From the NCBI RefSeq assembly GCF_030499515.1, contig NZ_JASTWJ010000001.1, forward strand, positions 10,024,001 through 10,088,000: 64,000 nucleotides of DNA. The letters are read 5' to 3'. Positions 46,741 to 55,792 of the stretch are shown here, piece by piece. The stretch comes from Streptomyces sp. DT2A-34. GTDB lineage: Bacteria; Actinomycetota; Actinomycetes; Streptomycetales; Streptomycetaceae. The notes beneath the pieces were generated by a model, which had not been told where the DNA came from, did not search any database, and saw nothing but the letters and a program-made list of their open reading frames with translations. Every line of letters starts with the position of its first letter. Positions within the stretch are counted from its first letter, which is position 1. Made by a program: the position numbers and the translations under genes.

Positions 46741-47358
46741 TCATCCGCCGGAATTTCCGGCGTCCGCGGCGACCTGCGCGAGCGTGCGCCCGGTCCGCAC
46801 CGAACGGGCCCGGTACGGGTCGGGCGTGCCGTGCCCGCGTGCCCGGCCCTTGCGGGCCTTCACCAGCAGCCACGCCTCCCGGTCACCGCCTTGCCCGTCG
46901 CGGATCCGGGTGAGCGCGTACTCGCCGTGCAGCTTCGACCCGCTCAGCCGGAACGTGGCATGACCGCGCTCGAGCGACTCGCCGAAGTCGACGGCCCGCC
47001 CCGTGCGGTCATGGCTCATCGGCTCGTACGTGCCGTTGTCCCAGACGATCACCGTGCCGCCGCCGTACTCGCCCTTCGGGATCACGCCCTCGAACTCCTC
47101 GTACTCCAGCGGATGGTCCTCGGTGGGCATGGCGAGCCGCTTGTCGTGCGGATCGTCGGAGGGCCCCTTCGGCACCGACCAGGACTTCAGTACGTCGTCC
47201 ACCTGGAGCCGGAAGTCGAAGTGCAGGGTGCGGGCGTCATGGATCTGCACCACGAACCGCGGTTCCTGGCCGGAGACCGCCGCACGCCCCCGCGGCTCCC
47301 CGGTCCGCCCGAAGTCACGCTTGCCGTGATAGTCCCGCAGCCGGTCCTTCTCACCCAC
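46741..47358 (-). CDS. LigD-type 3'-phosphoesterase
   Basis: 205 residues from GTG 47358, with GGAAGGAGG upstream. Motifs of the phosphoesterase domain are complete: FVVQIHDARTLHFDFRL (two His and Asp), SWSVPKGPS, EDHPLEYEEFEGVIPKGEYG and VIVWDNG. It cleans 3' ends with phosphate or ribonucleotide before non-homologous end joining. Here it is a stand-alone gene; the ligase lies at 35035. The C-terminal tail is extended and basic. Confidence 0.93.
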   Translation of the reverse strand: MGEKDRLRDYHGKRDFGRTGEPRGRAAVSGQEPRFVVQIHDARTLHFDFRLQVDDVLKSWSVPKGPSDDPHDKRLAMPTEDHPLEYEEFEGVIPKGEYGGGTVIVWDNGTYEPMSHDRTGRAVDFGESLERGHATFRLSGSKLHGEYALTRIRDGQGGDREAWLLVKARKGRARGHGTPDPYRARSVRTGRTLAQVAADAGNSGG

Positions 47359-47448
47359 GAGGGCCTCCTTCCCGAGCGTCCCGAGTACCCTGCGAGGCGC
47401 CGCCGACGCCCGCTCGGAAACTCCGTGCGCGAGGCGCGCTCCGCCCGC

Positions 47449-48279
47449 TCAGAATTCCTCGTGCACCTCGGGGTCCCCGCCGACGCGCCGGTGGGCGCGG
47501 TCCGCGACCGCCGTCATCTGAGCGGGGTCCAGTTCGAAACCGAACACATCGAGGTTCGAGCGCTGCCGCCCGGGATCGGCCGACTTCGGGATGGGGACGG
47601 CGCCCAGTTGGATGTGCCAGCGCAGGACGACCTGGCCGGGGGTCACACCGTGCGCCTCGGCGATCCGGACGATCACGGGATCGTCCAGCAGGTCCGTGCC
47701 GCGGCCCAGCGGGCTCCAGCTCTCGGTCACGATGCCCTTGCCGGTGTGGAAGGCGCGCAGCTCCGCCTGCGGGAAGAAGGGGTGCAGCTCGATCTGGTTG
47801 ACGGACGGCAGGACCCCGGTCTCCTCCTCCAGCCGTTCGATGTGCTCGGCCGTGAAGTTGGAGACGCCGATCGAGCGGACGAGGCCGTCCTCACGCAGCT
47901 TGATCATGGCCTTCCAGGAGTCGACGTACTTGTCGACGCGGGGGAGCGGCCAGTGGATGAGGTACAGGTCCACGTAGTCCAGGCCGAGGCGGGCGCAAGA
48001 CTCCTCGAAGGAGGCGAGGGTCTCCTCGTAGCCGTGGTGGCGGCCGGGGAGCTTGGTCGTCACCACGACCTCCTCGCGGGACACGCCGCTGCCCGTGACG
48101 CCACGGCCCACGCCGCTCTCGTTGCGGTAGTTCGTCGCCGTGTCCACGAGGCGGTACCCCAGGTCCAGGGCGCCGTGAACCGCCTGCTCGGCCTGCGTGT
48201 CGTCCATCGGCCAGGTGCCGAGGCCGAGGGCGGGGAGGGGCGTGCCGTCGTTGAGCGTGTGGGTCGGGATGCTGATCAC
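47449..48279 (-). CDS. Aldo/keto reductase
   Basis: 276 residues from GTG 48279. LGLGTWPMDDTQAEQAV at the N-terminus, catalytic Asp and Tyr in YRLVDTATNYRNE, Lys in VVTTKLPG, His in DLYLIHWPLP, and NADPH site IPKSADPGRQRSNLDVFGF. A 2,5-diketo-D-gluconate reductase-like member that reduces carbonyls with NADPH. Divergent from the LacI gene. Confidence 0.94.
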   Translation of the reverse strand: MISIPTHTLNDGTPLPALGLGTWPMDDTQAEQAVHGALDLGYRLVDTATNYRNESGVGRGVTGSGVSREEVVVTTKLPGRHHGYEETLASFEESCARLGLDYVDLYLIHWPLPRVDKYVDSWKAMIKLREDGLVRSIGVSNFTAEHIERLEEETGVLPSVNQIELHPFFPQAELRAFHTGKGIVTESWSPLGRGTDLLDDPVIVRIAEAHGVTPGQVVLRWHIQLGAVPIPKSADPGRQRSNLDVFGFELDPAQMTAVADRAHRRVGGDPEVHEEF

Positions 48280-48334
48280 TGCCGGACCTTCCCTTGACTG
48301 TGTCGTGCATCCAGCGTCACGGATAGGGTGAGGA

Positions 48335-48342
48335 TTGATCAA
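48335..48342. promoter_or_regulatory. Short palindrome at the LacI start
   Basis: TTGATCAA within GGATTGATCAACC, just before the LacI ATG. It could be an autoregulatory site but differs from the operators near the transport operon. Confidence 0.3.
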
Positions 48343-48357
48343 CCGGACGGGTGGGGC

Positions 48358-49440
48358 ATGAGGGCAGCGGACGGCATGGGCGGCACCGAGGACAAGCACC
48401 CGACGGGATCGGGGCGTCCCACGTCACGGGACGTCGCCCGGCTCGCCGGGGTGTCGCACACGGCCGTCTCCTTCGTCTTCAACGGCCGCGCCGAGGGCAA
48501 CCTCTCGCCCGCCACCCAGGAGCGCATCCGCCGGGCCGCCGCCGAGCTCGGCTACCGCCCCGACCCCGTCGCACGCGGCCTGCGCCGCCGCCGTACGGCC
48601 GTGATCGGCCTGGTCACCGACGAGATCGCCTCCTCGCCGTTCGCCGGCCGGCTGCTGCGCGGCGCCATGGAGACCGCCTGGGCCAGCGAGCACCTCGTCC
48701 TGACCATCGACTCCGGCGGCGACCCGGCCAAGGAGGACGCGGCCGTCGCCGAACTCCTCGACCGCCGCGTGGACGGCATCATCTACGCCGCCATGTCGCT
48801 GCGCCGCGTCCGCGTCCCCGAGGGCCTGCACCGCACCCACTCCGTCCTCGCCAACTGCCTGCCCGAGGACGACTCCCTGCCCTCCGTCATCCCCGCCGAG
48901 CGCGCGGGAGGCCGTACGGCGGCCCGGCTGCTGCTGGACGAGGGGCACCGCAGGGTCGCCATGGTGGGCGGCCAGGAGGACATCGCCTCCGTCGACCGCC
49001 TGCGCGGCTTCCGCGACGCGCTGCGCGCCGAGGGGATCACGGTCCCCAGGGAGTGGGTCGTCCGCACCGGCGGCGAGATCGCCGGCGGATACGAGGGCGC
49101 GATGCGCGTCCTCGACGGCGCCCCCGACGACCGGCGCCCCACCGGCCTGTTCTGCTACAACGACCGCGTCGCGGCGGGCGCCCTGCACGCCGCGACCCGG
49201 CTCGGCATCACCGTCCCCGGCGAGCTGTCGGTGGTCGGCTACGACGACCAGGAACACATGGCCGCGTTCCTCACCCCGCCCCTCACCACCGTCGCCCTGC
49301 CCCACCGGGCGATGGGCGAGGTCGCCGCCCGGCTGCTCCTGGACGCCATCGACACGGGCCGGACGCCGCCCGCGACGGTGCGGCGGCTGGCCTGTCCGGT
49401 GGTCAGCCGTGCGTCGGTGGGGCCTGCTCCCAGCCGGTGA
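48358..49440 (+). CDS. LacI-family regulator of the fructan locus
   Basis: 360 residues from ATG 48358 (GTG 48328 is also open). Helix-turn-helix and hinge at about 22-75: SRDVARLAGVSHTAVSFVFNGR, IRRAAAELGYRPDPVARGL. The sugar-binding periplasmic-like core follows (VIGLVTDEIASSPF, FCYNDRVAAGAL, SVVGYDDQ). It probably represses the GH32/ABC operon on the opposite strand, whose 3' end overlaps its own 3' end by 38 bp. Confidence 0.93.
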   Translation: MRAADGMGGTEDKHPTGSGRPTSRDVARLAGVSHTAVSFVFNGRAEGNLSPATQERIRRAAAELGYRPDPVARGLRRRRTAVIGLVTDEIASSPFAGRLLRGAMETAWASEHLVLTIDSGGDPAKEDAAVAELLDRRVDGIIYAAMSLRRVRVPEGLHRTHSVLANCLPEDDSLPSVIPAERAGGRTAARLLLDEGHRRVAMVGGQEDIASVDRLRGFRDALRAEGITVPREWVVRTGGEIAGGYEGAMRVLDGAPDDRRPTGLFCYNDRVAAGALHAATRLGITVPGELSVVGYDDQEHMAAFLTPPLTTVALPHRAMGEVAARLLLDAIDTGRTPPATVRRLACPVVSRASVGPAPSR

Positions 49441-50803
49441 CGGTGGCCCCGGCGCCGGTGACGAGGAGTTCGGGCACGTCGTCCGGTCGCCGGTAGACCC
49501 GTTCGGTGACCGTGGCCCGGTCGCCGACGAACAGCTCCAGCAGCGAGCCGTCGACGAGGATCCGCACCTCACCGGCCGCCGCCCGCACCACGGTCGGGGC
49601 CGATCCGTCGGGCCGGGCGCGCGGCCAGTCCCCGCGGTCGAGCGTCACCGTGCCCTCGTCCGGGTCCAGCACGACCGTCAGCTCCGCGCCCGAGGCGGAC
49701 CGCAGCAGACTCACGGTGGTGCGGCCGGATGCGGTGACGGTCAGGTCGTACGCCTCAGGGAGCGGAGTACGGCGTCCTGCCGCGGTGACGAACGGCTCGG
49801 GCGCACGCAGCAGTTCGAGCTCCGGGGCCGGTACGACCCGCAGGGCGCCGTCGGGATGGACGTCCACGACCCGCGGCGCGGTCAGCACCCCGGCCCAGCC
49901 CGCGCGGTCGACCTCGCCCTGCTCACGGGCCTCCCACGACCAGCCCCACAGCAACGCCCGGTCCGGCTCCTGGAGCACGGCGGGAGCGTAGAAGTCCCGT
50001 CCGTGGTCGAGCCGTCCGCCGGTGCGGGCCTCGAAGCGCAACTCGCCGTCGCCGTACGGCTGGAGACGGCCCGTCAGGTATCCGGTGGAGCACGGATCGC
50101 CGTCCCACAGCGACACCACCAGCACCCACTCCCCGCCCGCCGTCGCGTACAGCTGCGGGCACTCCCAGCCGACCGCCTTGTCGCCGAACACGTCTCTCGC
50201 GACAGGGTCGTCGCCGTCGAGCAGCACCCCGGCGAACCGCCAGCCCGTCAGGTCGTCGCAGTCGTACAGCAGCACCGACGCGGTCCCGTCGGCGTGCCCC
50301 GCACCGACCAGGGCCCACCGTCGGCCACCGCTGCGGAACACGAACGGGTCGCGGAACATCACCACGTCCAGACCGGCGGGCGGGCCGGTGACCACGGGCG
50401 TGGGCACGGGCCTCCAGTCGGTCAGCGTCTCGTCCTCCGGCACCAGCGCGCGTGCCAGGCAGATCGAGCCGAGGCCGGTGTGGTGCCGGTCGACGCCCGT
50501 GTACACGGCCGTCGGCACGCCCTCGTCGTCGACCACGCAGCCCGACCAGCAGCCCGCCTCGTCCGGGCCGCCGGGCGTCGGGGCGAGCGCGATCGGATGG
50601 TGCTCCCAGTGGACGAGGTCGTGGCTGGAGACATGCCCCCAGTGGACGTTCGCGTGCACCGGGGCGTCGGGGTTGTGCTGGTAGAAGAGGTGGTACCGGT
50701 CCCGCCAACGGAAGGGCCCGTTCGGGTCGTTGATCCAGTTGGCGGGGGGACGGACCCGGAAGCGCGGGGCGCCGGGGTCCGTGGACTGAGCGGTGAGGCT
50801 CAA
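49403..50803 (-). CDS. Cytoplasmic GH32 fructosidase (sucrose/fructan hydrolase)
   Basis: 466 residues from TTG 50803, which overlaps the upstream permease stop (TTGA). GH32 catalytic motifs: WINDPNGPF (nucleophile Asp, residue about 26), FRDPFVF (transition-state Asp) and WECPQLY (acid Glu). No signal peptide, so it splits imported fructo-oligosaccharides or sucrose inside the cell. A C-terminal beta sandwich follows from about 330. Last gene of the importer operon. Confidence 0.93.
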   Translation of the reverse strand: MSLTAQSTDPGAPRFRVRPPANWINDPNGPFRWRDRYHLFYQHNPDAPVHANVHWGHVSSHDLVHWEHHPIALAPTPGGPDEAGCWSGCVVDDEGVPTAVYTGVDRHHTGLGSICLARALVPEDETLTDWRPVPTPVVTGPPAGLDVVMFRDPFVFRSGGRRWALVGAGHADGTASVLLYDCDDLTGWRFAGVLLDGDDPVARDVFGDKAVGWECPQLYATAGGEWVLVVSLWDGDPCSTGYLTGRLQPYGDGELRFEARTGGRLDHGRDFYAPAVLQEPDRALLWGWSWEAREQGEVDRAGWAGVLTAPRVVDVHPDGALRVVPAPELELLRAPEPFVTAAGRRTPLPEAYDLTVTASGRTTVSLLRSASGAELTVVLDPDEGTVTLDRGDWPRARPDGSAPTVVRAAAGEVRILVDGSLLELFVGDRATVTERVYRRPDDVPELLVTGAGATVTGWEQAPPTHG

Positions 50804-51672
50804 CGGTTGACTCCTGCGGACGTGATGCCCTCACGCAGAGGACGCTGGCCGACGACGAACACGGCGACGGCGGGGATCATGGAGAGGACGACACCGGCGA
50901 GCACCACCGAGATGGAGCCGGTGCCCAGGTTGCCCTGGAGGGAGACCAGGCCCAGGGGGAGCGTGTAGTTCTGCCCGGAGGTCTCCAGGATCAGCGGGCG
51001 GAAGAACTCGTTCCAGTGGTAGTTGAAGGCCAGGACGCCGACGATCGCGAGGCCGGGCGCGGCCAGCGGGGCGTACACGGACCGGAAGATCCGCCAGGGC
51101 CCGCAGCCGTCCAGCATCGCCGCCTCACCCAGGTCCTTCGGCATGCCCAGGAAGTACTGGCGCATCAGGAAGGTGCCGAACGCGGTCGGGAAGGCCGGGA
51201 TGATCAGGCCGAGCAGGGTGTCGGTCAGGCCCATCGACTTCAGCACCAGGAACACCGGCACGATCGTGACCTGCAACGGCACCATCATCGTCGCCAGGAC
51301 CAGCCCGAACAGCGGCTTCTTGAACCGGAATTCGAGGCGCGCGAAGGCGTATCCGGCGAGCCCGGCCGTGATCATCTGGCCCACCGCGATCAGCGCGGTC
51401 ACCAGCGTCGAGTTGAGGGCGAGCAGCCAGACGTCGATCTGGTCGAATACCCCGCGGTACGCCTCCGTGGACGGCTCCGTCGGGATGATCCGCGGTGGCA
51501 GGTCGAAGGCCTCCGCGGGGGTGCGCAGCGAGGTGGAGACGGTCCAGATGACCGGGCCCAGCGTCAGCAGCGCGCACACGGCCAGCACGGCGATCCGGGC
51601 CCACGGCGCGAGGGAGTGCCGGGTGCGGCTCAGGGACAGGGTTGCTTGGCTCAAGGGACTCACCCGGCTCAC
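50800..51672 (-). CDS. Sugar ABC transporter permease (MalG type)
   Basis: 290 residues with six membrane helices and the EAA loop LGEAAMLDGCGPWRIF that touches the ATPase. It pairs with the upstream MalF-type permease; its GTG overlaps that stop. No ATPase gene is in the operon. Streptomyces often share MsiK among such importers, which is inference here. Confidence 0.93.
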   Translation of the reverse strand: MSRVSPLSQATLSLSRTRHSLAPWARIAVLAVCALLTLGPVIWTVSTSLRTPAEAFDLPPRIIPTEPSTEAYRGVFDQIDVWLLALNSTLVTALIAVGQMITAGLAGYAFARLEFRFKKPLFGLVLATMMVPLQVTIVPVFLVLKSMGLTDTLLGLIIPAFPTAFGTFLMRQYFLGMPKDLGEAAMLDGCGPWRIFRSVYAPLAAPGLAIVGVLAFNYHWNEFFRPLILETSGQNYTLPLGLVSLQGNLGTGSISVVLAGVVLSMIPAVAVFVVGQRPLREGITSAGVNR

Positions 51673-52622
51673 TGGTAGTGGACGAAACGCCGGCTGAGCC
51701 GGAACTGGAGGGCGGTCACCGCCATGATCAGCACGAACAGCAGCACACCCACCGCCGAGGCCTCGCCGAAGCGCAGCTGCTCGAACGCGCTCTCGTAGAT
51801 GACCATCACCACGGTTCGGGTGGCGTCACCGGGCCCGCCGTTGGTGAGGACGTACGGCTGCTCGAAGACCTGGAGCGCGTTGATGATGCCTACCACCGAC
51901 GCGACCAGCAGCGTGGGCGACAGCAGGGGAAGCGTGATGCCGATGTGCTTGCGCAGCCCGGTCGCGCCGTCGAGTGAGGCGGCCTCGTGGATCTCCTTGG
52001 GGATGTTGTTCAGACCGCCGACGAACAGCAGGAACGAGAACCCGAACTGCTGCCAGACGTAGACCAGGATCACCGTGGCCATGGCCGCGTTCTCGGAGGT
52101 CAGCCACGGCACCGGCGCGACCCCGACCAGCCCGAGCAGCCAGTTCACGACCCCGAAGTCCTGGTTGAACAGGTACTTCATCACCACCGAGATCGACGCG
52201 GCGGACAGCACCAGCGGGAAGAAGAACGCCGACCGGAACACCGAGCGCAGCCACACCGGCATCCGCCCGTTCACCGCCAGCGCCAGCACCAGGGCGATCA
52301 GCAGTTGCAACGCGACCGCGAACACCATGAACACCAGCGTGTTGCCGAAGGAGACCAGCACCGTCGAATCGGTGAAGACCTCACGGTAGTTGGCGGTCCC
52401 GGCGAAGCTCGGGTCGTCGATCACGTTCCAGTGGAAGAGGCTCAGCACCACCGAGCCGACGATCGGCACGACCGTGAAGACGACGATGCCGACGATCGTG
52501 GGCGCCAGGAACAGCGTGGCCAGCAGCCGGGTGCCACGGTCGCGGGCGGAGGCACGGGGAGCGACCGCCGGCGGCGCGGCCGGCTGCTTCGGCCGTGCGG
52601 CCGGGATCTGGGTGTTCGTCAT
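51669..52622 (-). CDS. Sugar ABC transporter permease (MalF type)
   Basis: 317 residues, six to seven helices, EAA loop IHEAASLDGATGLRKHIGITLP. The N-terminal 35 residues are Pro/Ala-rich and cytosolic. Start ATG overlaps the stop of the binding-protein gene, so the four genes are translated as a unit. Confidence 0.93.
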   Translation of the reverse strand: MTNTQIPAARPKQPAAPPAVAPRASARDRGTRLLATLFLAPTIVGIVVFTVVPIVGSVVLSLFHWNVIDDPSFAGTANYREVFTDSTVLVSFGNTLVFMVFAVALQLLIALVLALAVNGRMPVWLRSVFRSAFFFPLVLSAASISVVMKYLFNQDFGVVNWLLGLVGVAPVPWLTSENAAMATVILVYVWQQFGFSFLLFVGGLNNIPKEIHEAASLDGATGLRKHIGITLPLLSPTLLVASVVGIINALQVFEQPYVLTNGGPGDATRTVVMVIYESAFEQLRFGEASAVGVLLFVLIMAVTALQFRLSRRFVHYQ

Positions 52623-54028
52623 ACGTCACGCTCCATGGCCTTCTCCAGATCGCTCTGCATCCGCCGCAGCGCGGGGGCCACCGCACGCCGGGAGGCCAGG
52701 GCGGTACCGGTGTGCTTGAGCAGCACCTGCTCGACCTCGGCGACCTGCGGCGGCGCGGGGATCGGCCCGGTGTCGGGGAACTCGTCGAGGGTGTCGTAGA
52801 AGACCTGCCAGTGATCCGGGCCGGTCTCGCGGTAACGGTCGGCGGTCAGCATCGAGCGGCGCGCCGGGGTGGTCTGGTTGGTCTCGAACAGCCGCGTCAG
52901 GGTGTCCCTGCGGGCGGCGTACTTGATGAACTCCCAGGCCTCCTCCTGCCGCTTCGACGTGCGCAGCAGCGCGTAGCCGGCGGCGCCGTACTGCATGCGC
53001 TGGGTGCGCCAGCGCGGGAAGTACTGCACGTCGAAGCCATTGGCCTTCATGCCGGCCAGGTGCAGACCGCCCGCCCAGAAGCCGCCCGCGGGTGTGACGC
53101 CGACGCGGCCGGTGGAGAACACACCGATGAGGTTCTGGCCGTTGCCGCCCTCGGGCCGGGTGCACAGGCCCTCCTGGACGAGGGAGGCGAGATAGTCGTA
53201 CGCCTCCTCCACGCGCGCGTCGGTGGCCTGCGGCGTCGTCCACCGGAAGCCGCCCCCGCGCCCCTGCCGTGCGGCGGCCGGATAGAAGGAGTCCCACAGC
53301 CAGGCTCCGCCCGGCGCCTTGGACTCGGCGAGCAGGTTGGTGTCGTTGGCGAACAGCCAGGGCACCACGCCGCCCCACAGCCGGTTGGTCCAGAAGTACG
53401 GCGTGAACTGGGAGCCGCTGGACTTCTTCATGTCCCGCAGCAGGCCGGTGAAGTCGTCGCGGGTCCAGTCGGCCGCCGGGAAGTCCGCTCCCGCCCGCTT
53501 CAGCACCTGGTTGTTGAGGTACATGTCGGCCGCGTTGAACTCGACCGGCAGCTGGTAGAGGCTCCCCTCGTACATCATCGACTCCACCAGCGAGGGATGG
53601 ACGTCGGCGAAGTACTCGCGCAGCTCCTCGGCGTCCCGCTTCACCCAGTCGTCCAGCGGGACCCCGAGGCGCTGCGCGAACAGCTGGACGCCCTCGGTGG
53701 CGACATACACGAGGTCGGGGGCGGTGCCCGCCGCGATCTGGGTGAGGATCTTCGCGAAGAAGTCCGACCAGTCGACGGCCTGCACGGCGTTGATACGGAG
53801 CTTGATGTCGGGGTGGACCTGCTTGAAGCCCTCGGTGAGCGTGCGGATGGCCTCCGGCCCGTAGGCGGGGCCGAGGGTGGCGACGACGAGCGAGCCGTCG
53901 TCCCGGCCCGGGATGTCGGCTCCGGTGAGCCGGTCCCAGCCGGCGGCGGTACCGGCGAGCGCGGCGGCTCCCGCGCCGTAGGCGCCGTACCGCAGCAGGG
54001 TGCGGCGGGTGAGGTGCGAGTCGGTCAT
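52619..54028 (-). CDS. Sugar-binding lipoprotein-like solute receptor of ABC importer
   Basis: 469 residues. The N-terminus TRRTLLRYGAYGAGAAALAG is a twin-arginine signal. Family 1 solute-binding pattern: VVATLGPAYGPEAIRTLTEGFKQ, IAAGTAPDLVYVATEG, AWEFIKYAA. It captures a sugar, by context a fructan fragment, and delivers it to the permeases. First gene of the operon; a TTGACA promoter lies upstream. Confidence 0.92.
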   Translation of the reverse strand: MTDSHLTRRTLLRYGAYGAGAAALAGTAAGWDRLTGADIPGRDDGSLVVATLGPAYGPEAIRTLTEGFKQVHPDIKLRINAVQAVDWSDFFAKILTQIAAGTAPDLVYVATEGVQLFAQRLGVPLDDWVKRDAEELREYFADVHPSLVESMMYEGSLYQLPVEFNAADMYLNNQVLKRAGADFPAADWTRDDFTGLLRDMKKSSGSQFTPYFWTNRLWGGVVPWLFANDTNLLAESKAPGGAWLWDSFYPAAARQGRGGGFRWTTPQATDARVEEAYDYLASLVQEGLCTRPEGGNGQNLIGVFSTGRVGVTPAGGFWAGGLHLAGMKANGFDVQYFPRWRTQRMQYGAAGYALLRTSKRQEEAWEFIKYAARRDTLTRLFETNQTTPARRSMLTADRYRETGPDHWQVFYDTLDEFPDTGPIPAPPQVAEVEQVLLKHTGTALASRRAVAPALRRMQSDLEKAMERDV

Positions 54029-54037
54029 CTAACGGGC

Positions 54038-54051
54038 CTAACTCGTGTTAG
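54038..54051. promoter_or_regulatory. LacI-type operator O1
   Basis: CTAACTCGTGTTAG: arms CTAAC and GTTAG around TCGT, just upstream of the binding-protein start. It shares TAACTCGT with O2 on the opposite strand. Confidence 0.65.
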
Positions 54052-54071
54052 TCGAGTAGTGATGCCCCAGA

Positions 54072-54100
54072 TGATGGAAACCGCGTTACGTCCCTGTCAA
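54072..54100 (-). promoter_or_regulatory. Promoter of the sugar importer operon
   Basis: On the minus strand TTGACA (54100-54095) and about 18 bp on CATCAT as a weak -10. Operator O1 lies downstream of the likely transcription start. Confidence 0.5.
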
Positions 54101-54114
54101 TAGTCGTGAACCAC

Positions 54115-54132
54115 TTGACCTTTAACGAGTTA
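54115..54132. promoter_or_regulatory. LacI-type operator O2 next to a -35 box
   Basis: TTGACC (54115-54120) on the plus strand is followed by TAACGAGTTA (54123-54132), the reverse complement pattern of O1. A repressor here would cover the promoter of the secreted GH32 gene. Confidence 0.6.
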
Positions 54133-54199
54133 GGTCGCAGAGTCCTGCTCCACATGAGCCGCATGTCCTGACGACGGCGTCAGAGAGAGGAGCCGCACT

Positions 54200-55771
54200 A
54201 TGCGTGGTGCATCCGGGATGCCCGGAATATCCAGGAGGTCACTGTTCATCGCCTCGGCCGTGGGCGCGACCGGCGCGTTACTGCCCGCCGTCTCGAAGGG
54301 GGCGTCCGCGCAGGTGACAGCCGAGGCCGCGTGCACCGGCAGCTATCGCGCCGAGTACCACTTCACCGTCCCCGACCAGTGGATGAACGACCCGCAGCGG
54401 CCGGTGTGGATCGACGGCGAGTACCACTACTACTACCTCTACAACCCCGACTACTCGACGGGCGGCACGACCGCCGGCACGGCCTGGCGCCTGGCCACCA
54501 GCACCGACCTCGTCTCCTTCACCGACCGCGGGATCGCCGTGCCGAAGGACACCACCCCCAACGGCGACGTCTGGTCCGGCTCGGCGGTGATCGACACCGA
54601 CAACACGGCGGGCTTCGGCGCGGGCGCGGTGATCGTCCTCGCCACCATGGCGCCCGACGACGTCACGCAGGCGCAGTACCTGTACTACTCGACCGACGGC
54701 GGCCGGACGTTCACGAACCACGGCACCGACCCGGTCCTGCCCAACCCCGGCGTCCGGGACTTCCGCGACCCCAAGGTCATCCGCGACGAGGAACGCGGCC
54801 GGTGGGTGATGACGCTCGCCGAGAACGACAAGGTGGGCTTCTACCACTCCGCCGACCTCAAGTCGTGGACGTACGTCGGCGGCTTCATCAAGGGCGGCAT
54901 CGGCGTCCTGGAGTGCCCGGACCTGTTCCGCATCCAAGCCGAGGACGGCACCTGGAAGTGGGTGCTGGGCGTGAGCGCCAACGGCAAGGCGTCCGGGCTG
55001 CCCAGCACGTACGCCTACTGGACGGGTGCCTTCGACGGCACCACCTTCACCGCCGACGCCGCCGACCCGCAGTGGCTCGACCACGGCTGGGACTGGTACG
55101 CGGCCGTCACCTTCGAGAAGCGGAACACGAACGGCACGCTCGACCCGGCCGCCCGCTACGCGATCGGCTGGATGAACCACTGGGACTACGCCAACACCAC
55201 GCCCACGATCGAGTGTGACGGCTTCAACGGCACCGACTCGATCGTCCGCGAGGTCACGCTGAAGCGGGCGACGGACGGCACCTACTACATGGCCTCTCAG
55301 CCGGTCGTCGGCCTCGACGACCACGTCTCCCGCACGGTGGATCTCGGCGACCTGGAGGTCGACGGGACCCTCCTGCTCGACTACACGGGCACGGCCTACG
55401 AGCTGACCACTGAGATCACCTGGGACCAACTCACGGGCGCGGGGCTCCAGTTGCGGCGGTCCGCCGACGGCGGCCGCCATATCGACGCCGGGATCTACGG
55501 CGACTACGCCTTCGTCAACCGCGGATACACCGTGAGCCCCGACACCTCCGGCCGGTGGCAGGAGAGCCGGAGTCCCTTCGACCCGTCCGCGCGCACGGTG
55601 CGACTGCGCATCCTGATCGACCGTACATCCGTCGAGATGTTCGTGGACGACGGCCGGTACGCGCACTCGACCGAGGCCTTCCCGGATCCGGCCGACATCG
55701 GGCTCGCGCTGTTCACGATCGACGGGGCGGCCGTGTTCCGCAACACCGTGATCAGGGAGTTCTCGATCTGA
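54200..55771 (+). CDS. Secreted GH32 fructan hydrolase (levanase-like)
   Basis: 523 residues. The signal has a twin-arginine motif (SRRSLF) and an Ala-X-Ala site near residue 37. Catalytic motifs are WMNDPQRPVW (nucleophile Asp; Gln replaces the usual Asn), FRDPKVI and ECPDLF. The C-terminal beta sandwich ends IDRTSVEMFVDDGRYAHS. The Gln variant is seen in levanases and levan fructotransferases. It degrades extracellular levan or inulin for the importer next door. Divergent from that operon, sharing its operators. Confidence 0.92.
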   Translation: MRGASGMPGISRRSLFIASAVGATGALLPAVSKGASAQVTAEAACTGSYRAEYHFTVPDQWMNDPQRPVWIDGEYHYYYLYNPDYSTGGTTAGTAWRLATSTDLVSFTDRGIAVPKDTTPNGDVWSGSAVIDTDNTAGFGAGAVIVLATMAPDDVTQAQYLYYSTDGGRTFTNHGTDPVLPNPGVRDFRDPKVIRDEERGRWVMTLAENDKVGFYHSADLKSWTYVGGFIKGGIGVLECPDLFRIQAEDGTWKWVLGVSANGKASGLPSTYAYWTGAFDGTTFTADAADPQWLDHGWDWYAAVTFEKRNTNGTLDPAARYAIGWMNHWDYANTTPTIECDGFNGTDSIVREVTLKRATDGTYYMASQPVVGLDDHVSRTVDLGDLEVDGTLLLDYTGTAYELTTEITWDQLTGAGLQLRRSADGGRHIDAGIYGDYAFVNRGYTVSPDTSGRWQESRSPFDPSARTVRLRILIDRTSVEMFVDDGRYAHSTEAFPDPADIGLALFTIDGAAVFRNTVIREFSI

Positions 55772-55792
55772 GAAGCCCCTAGGATCACCGGT

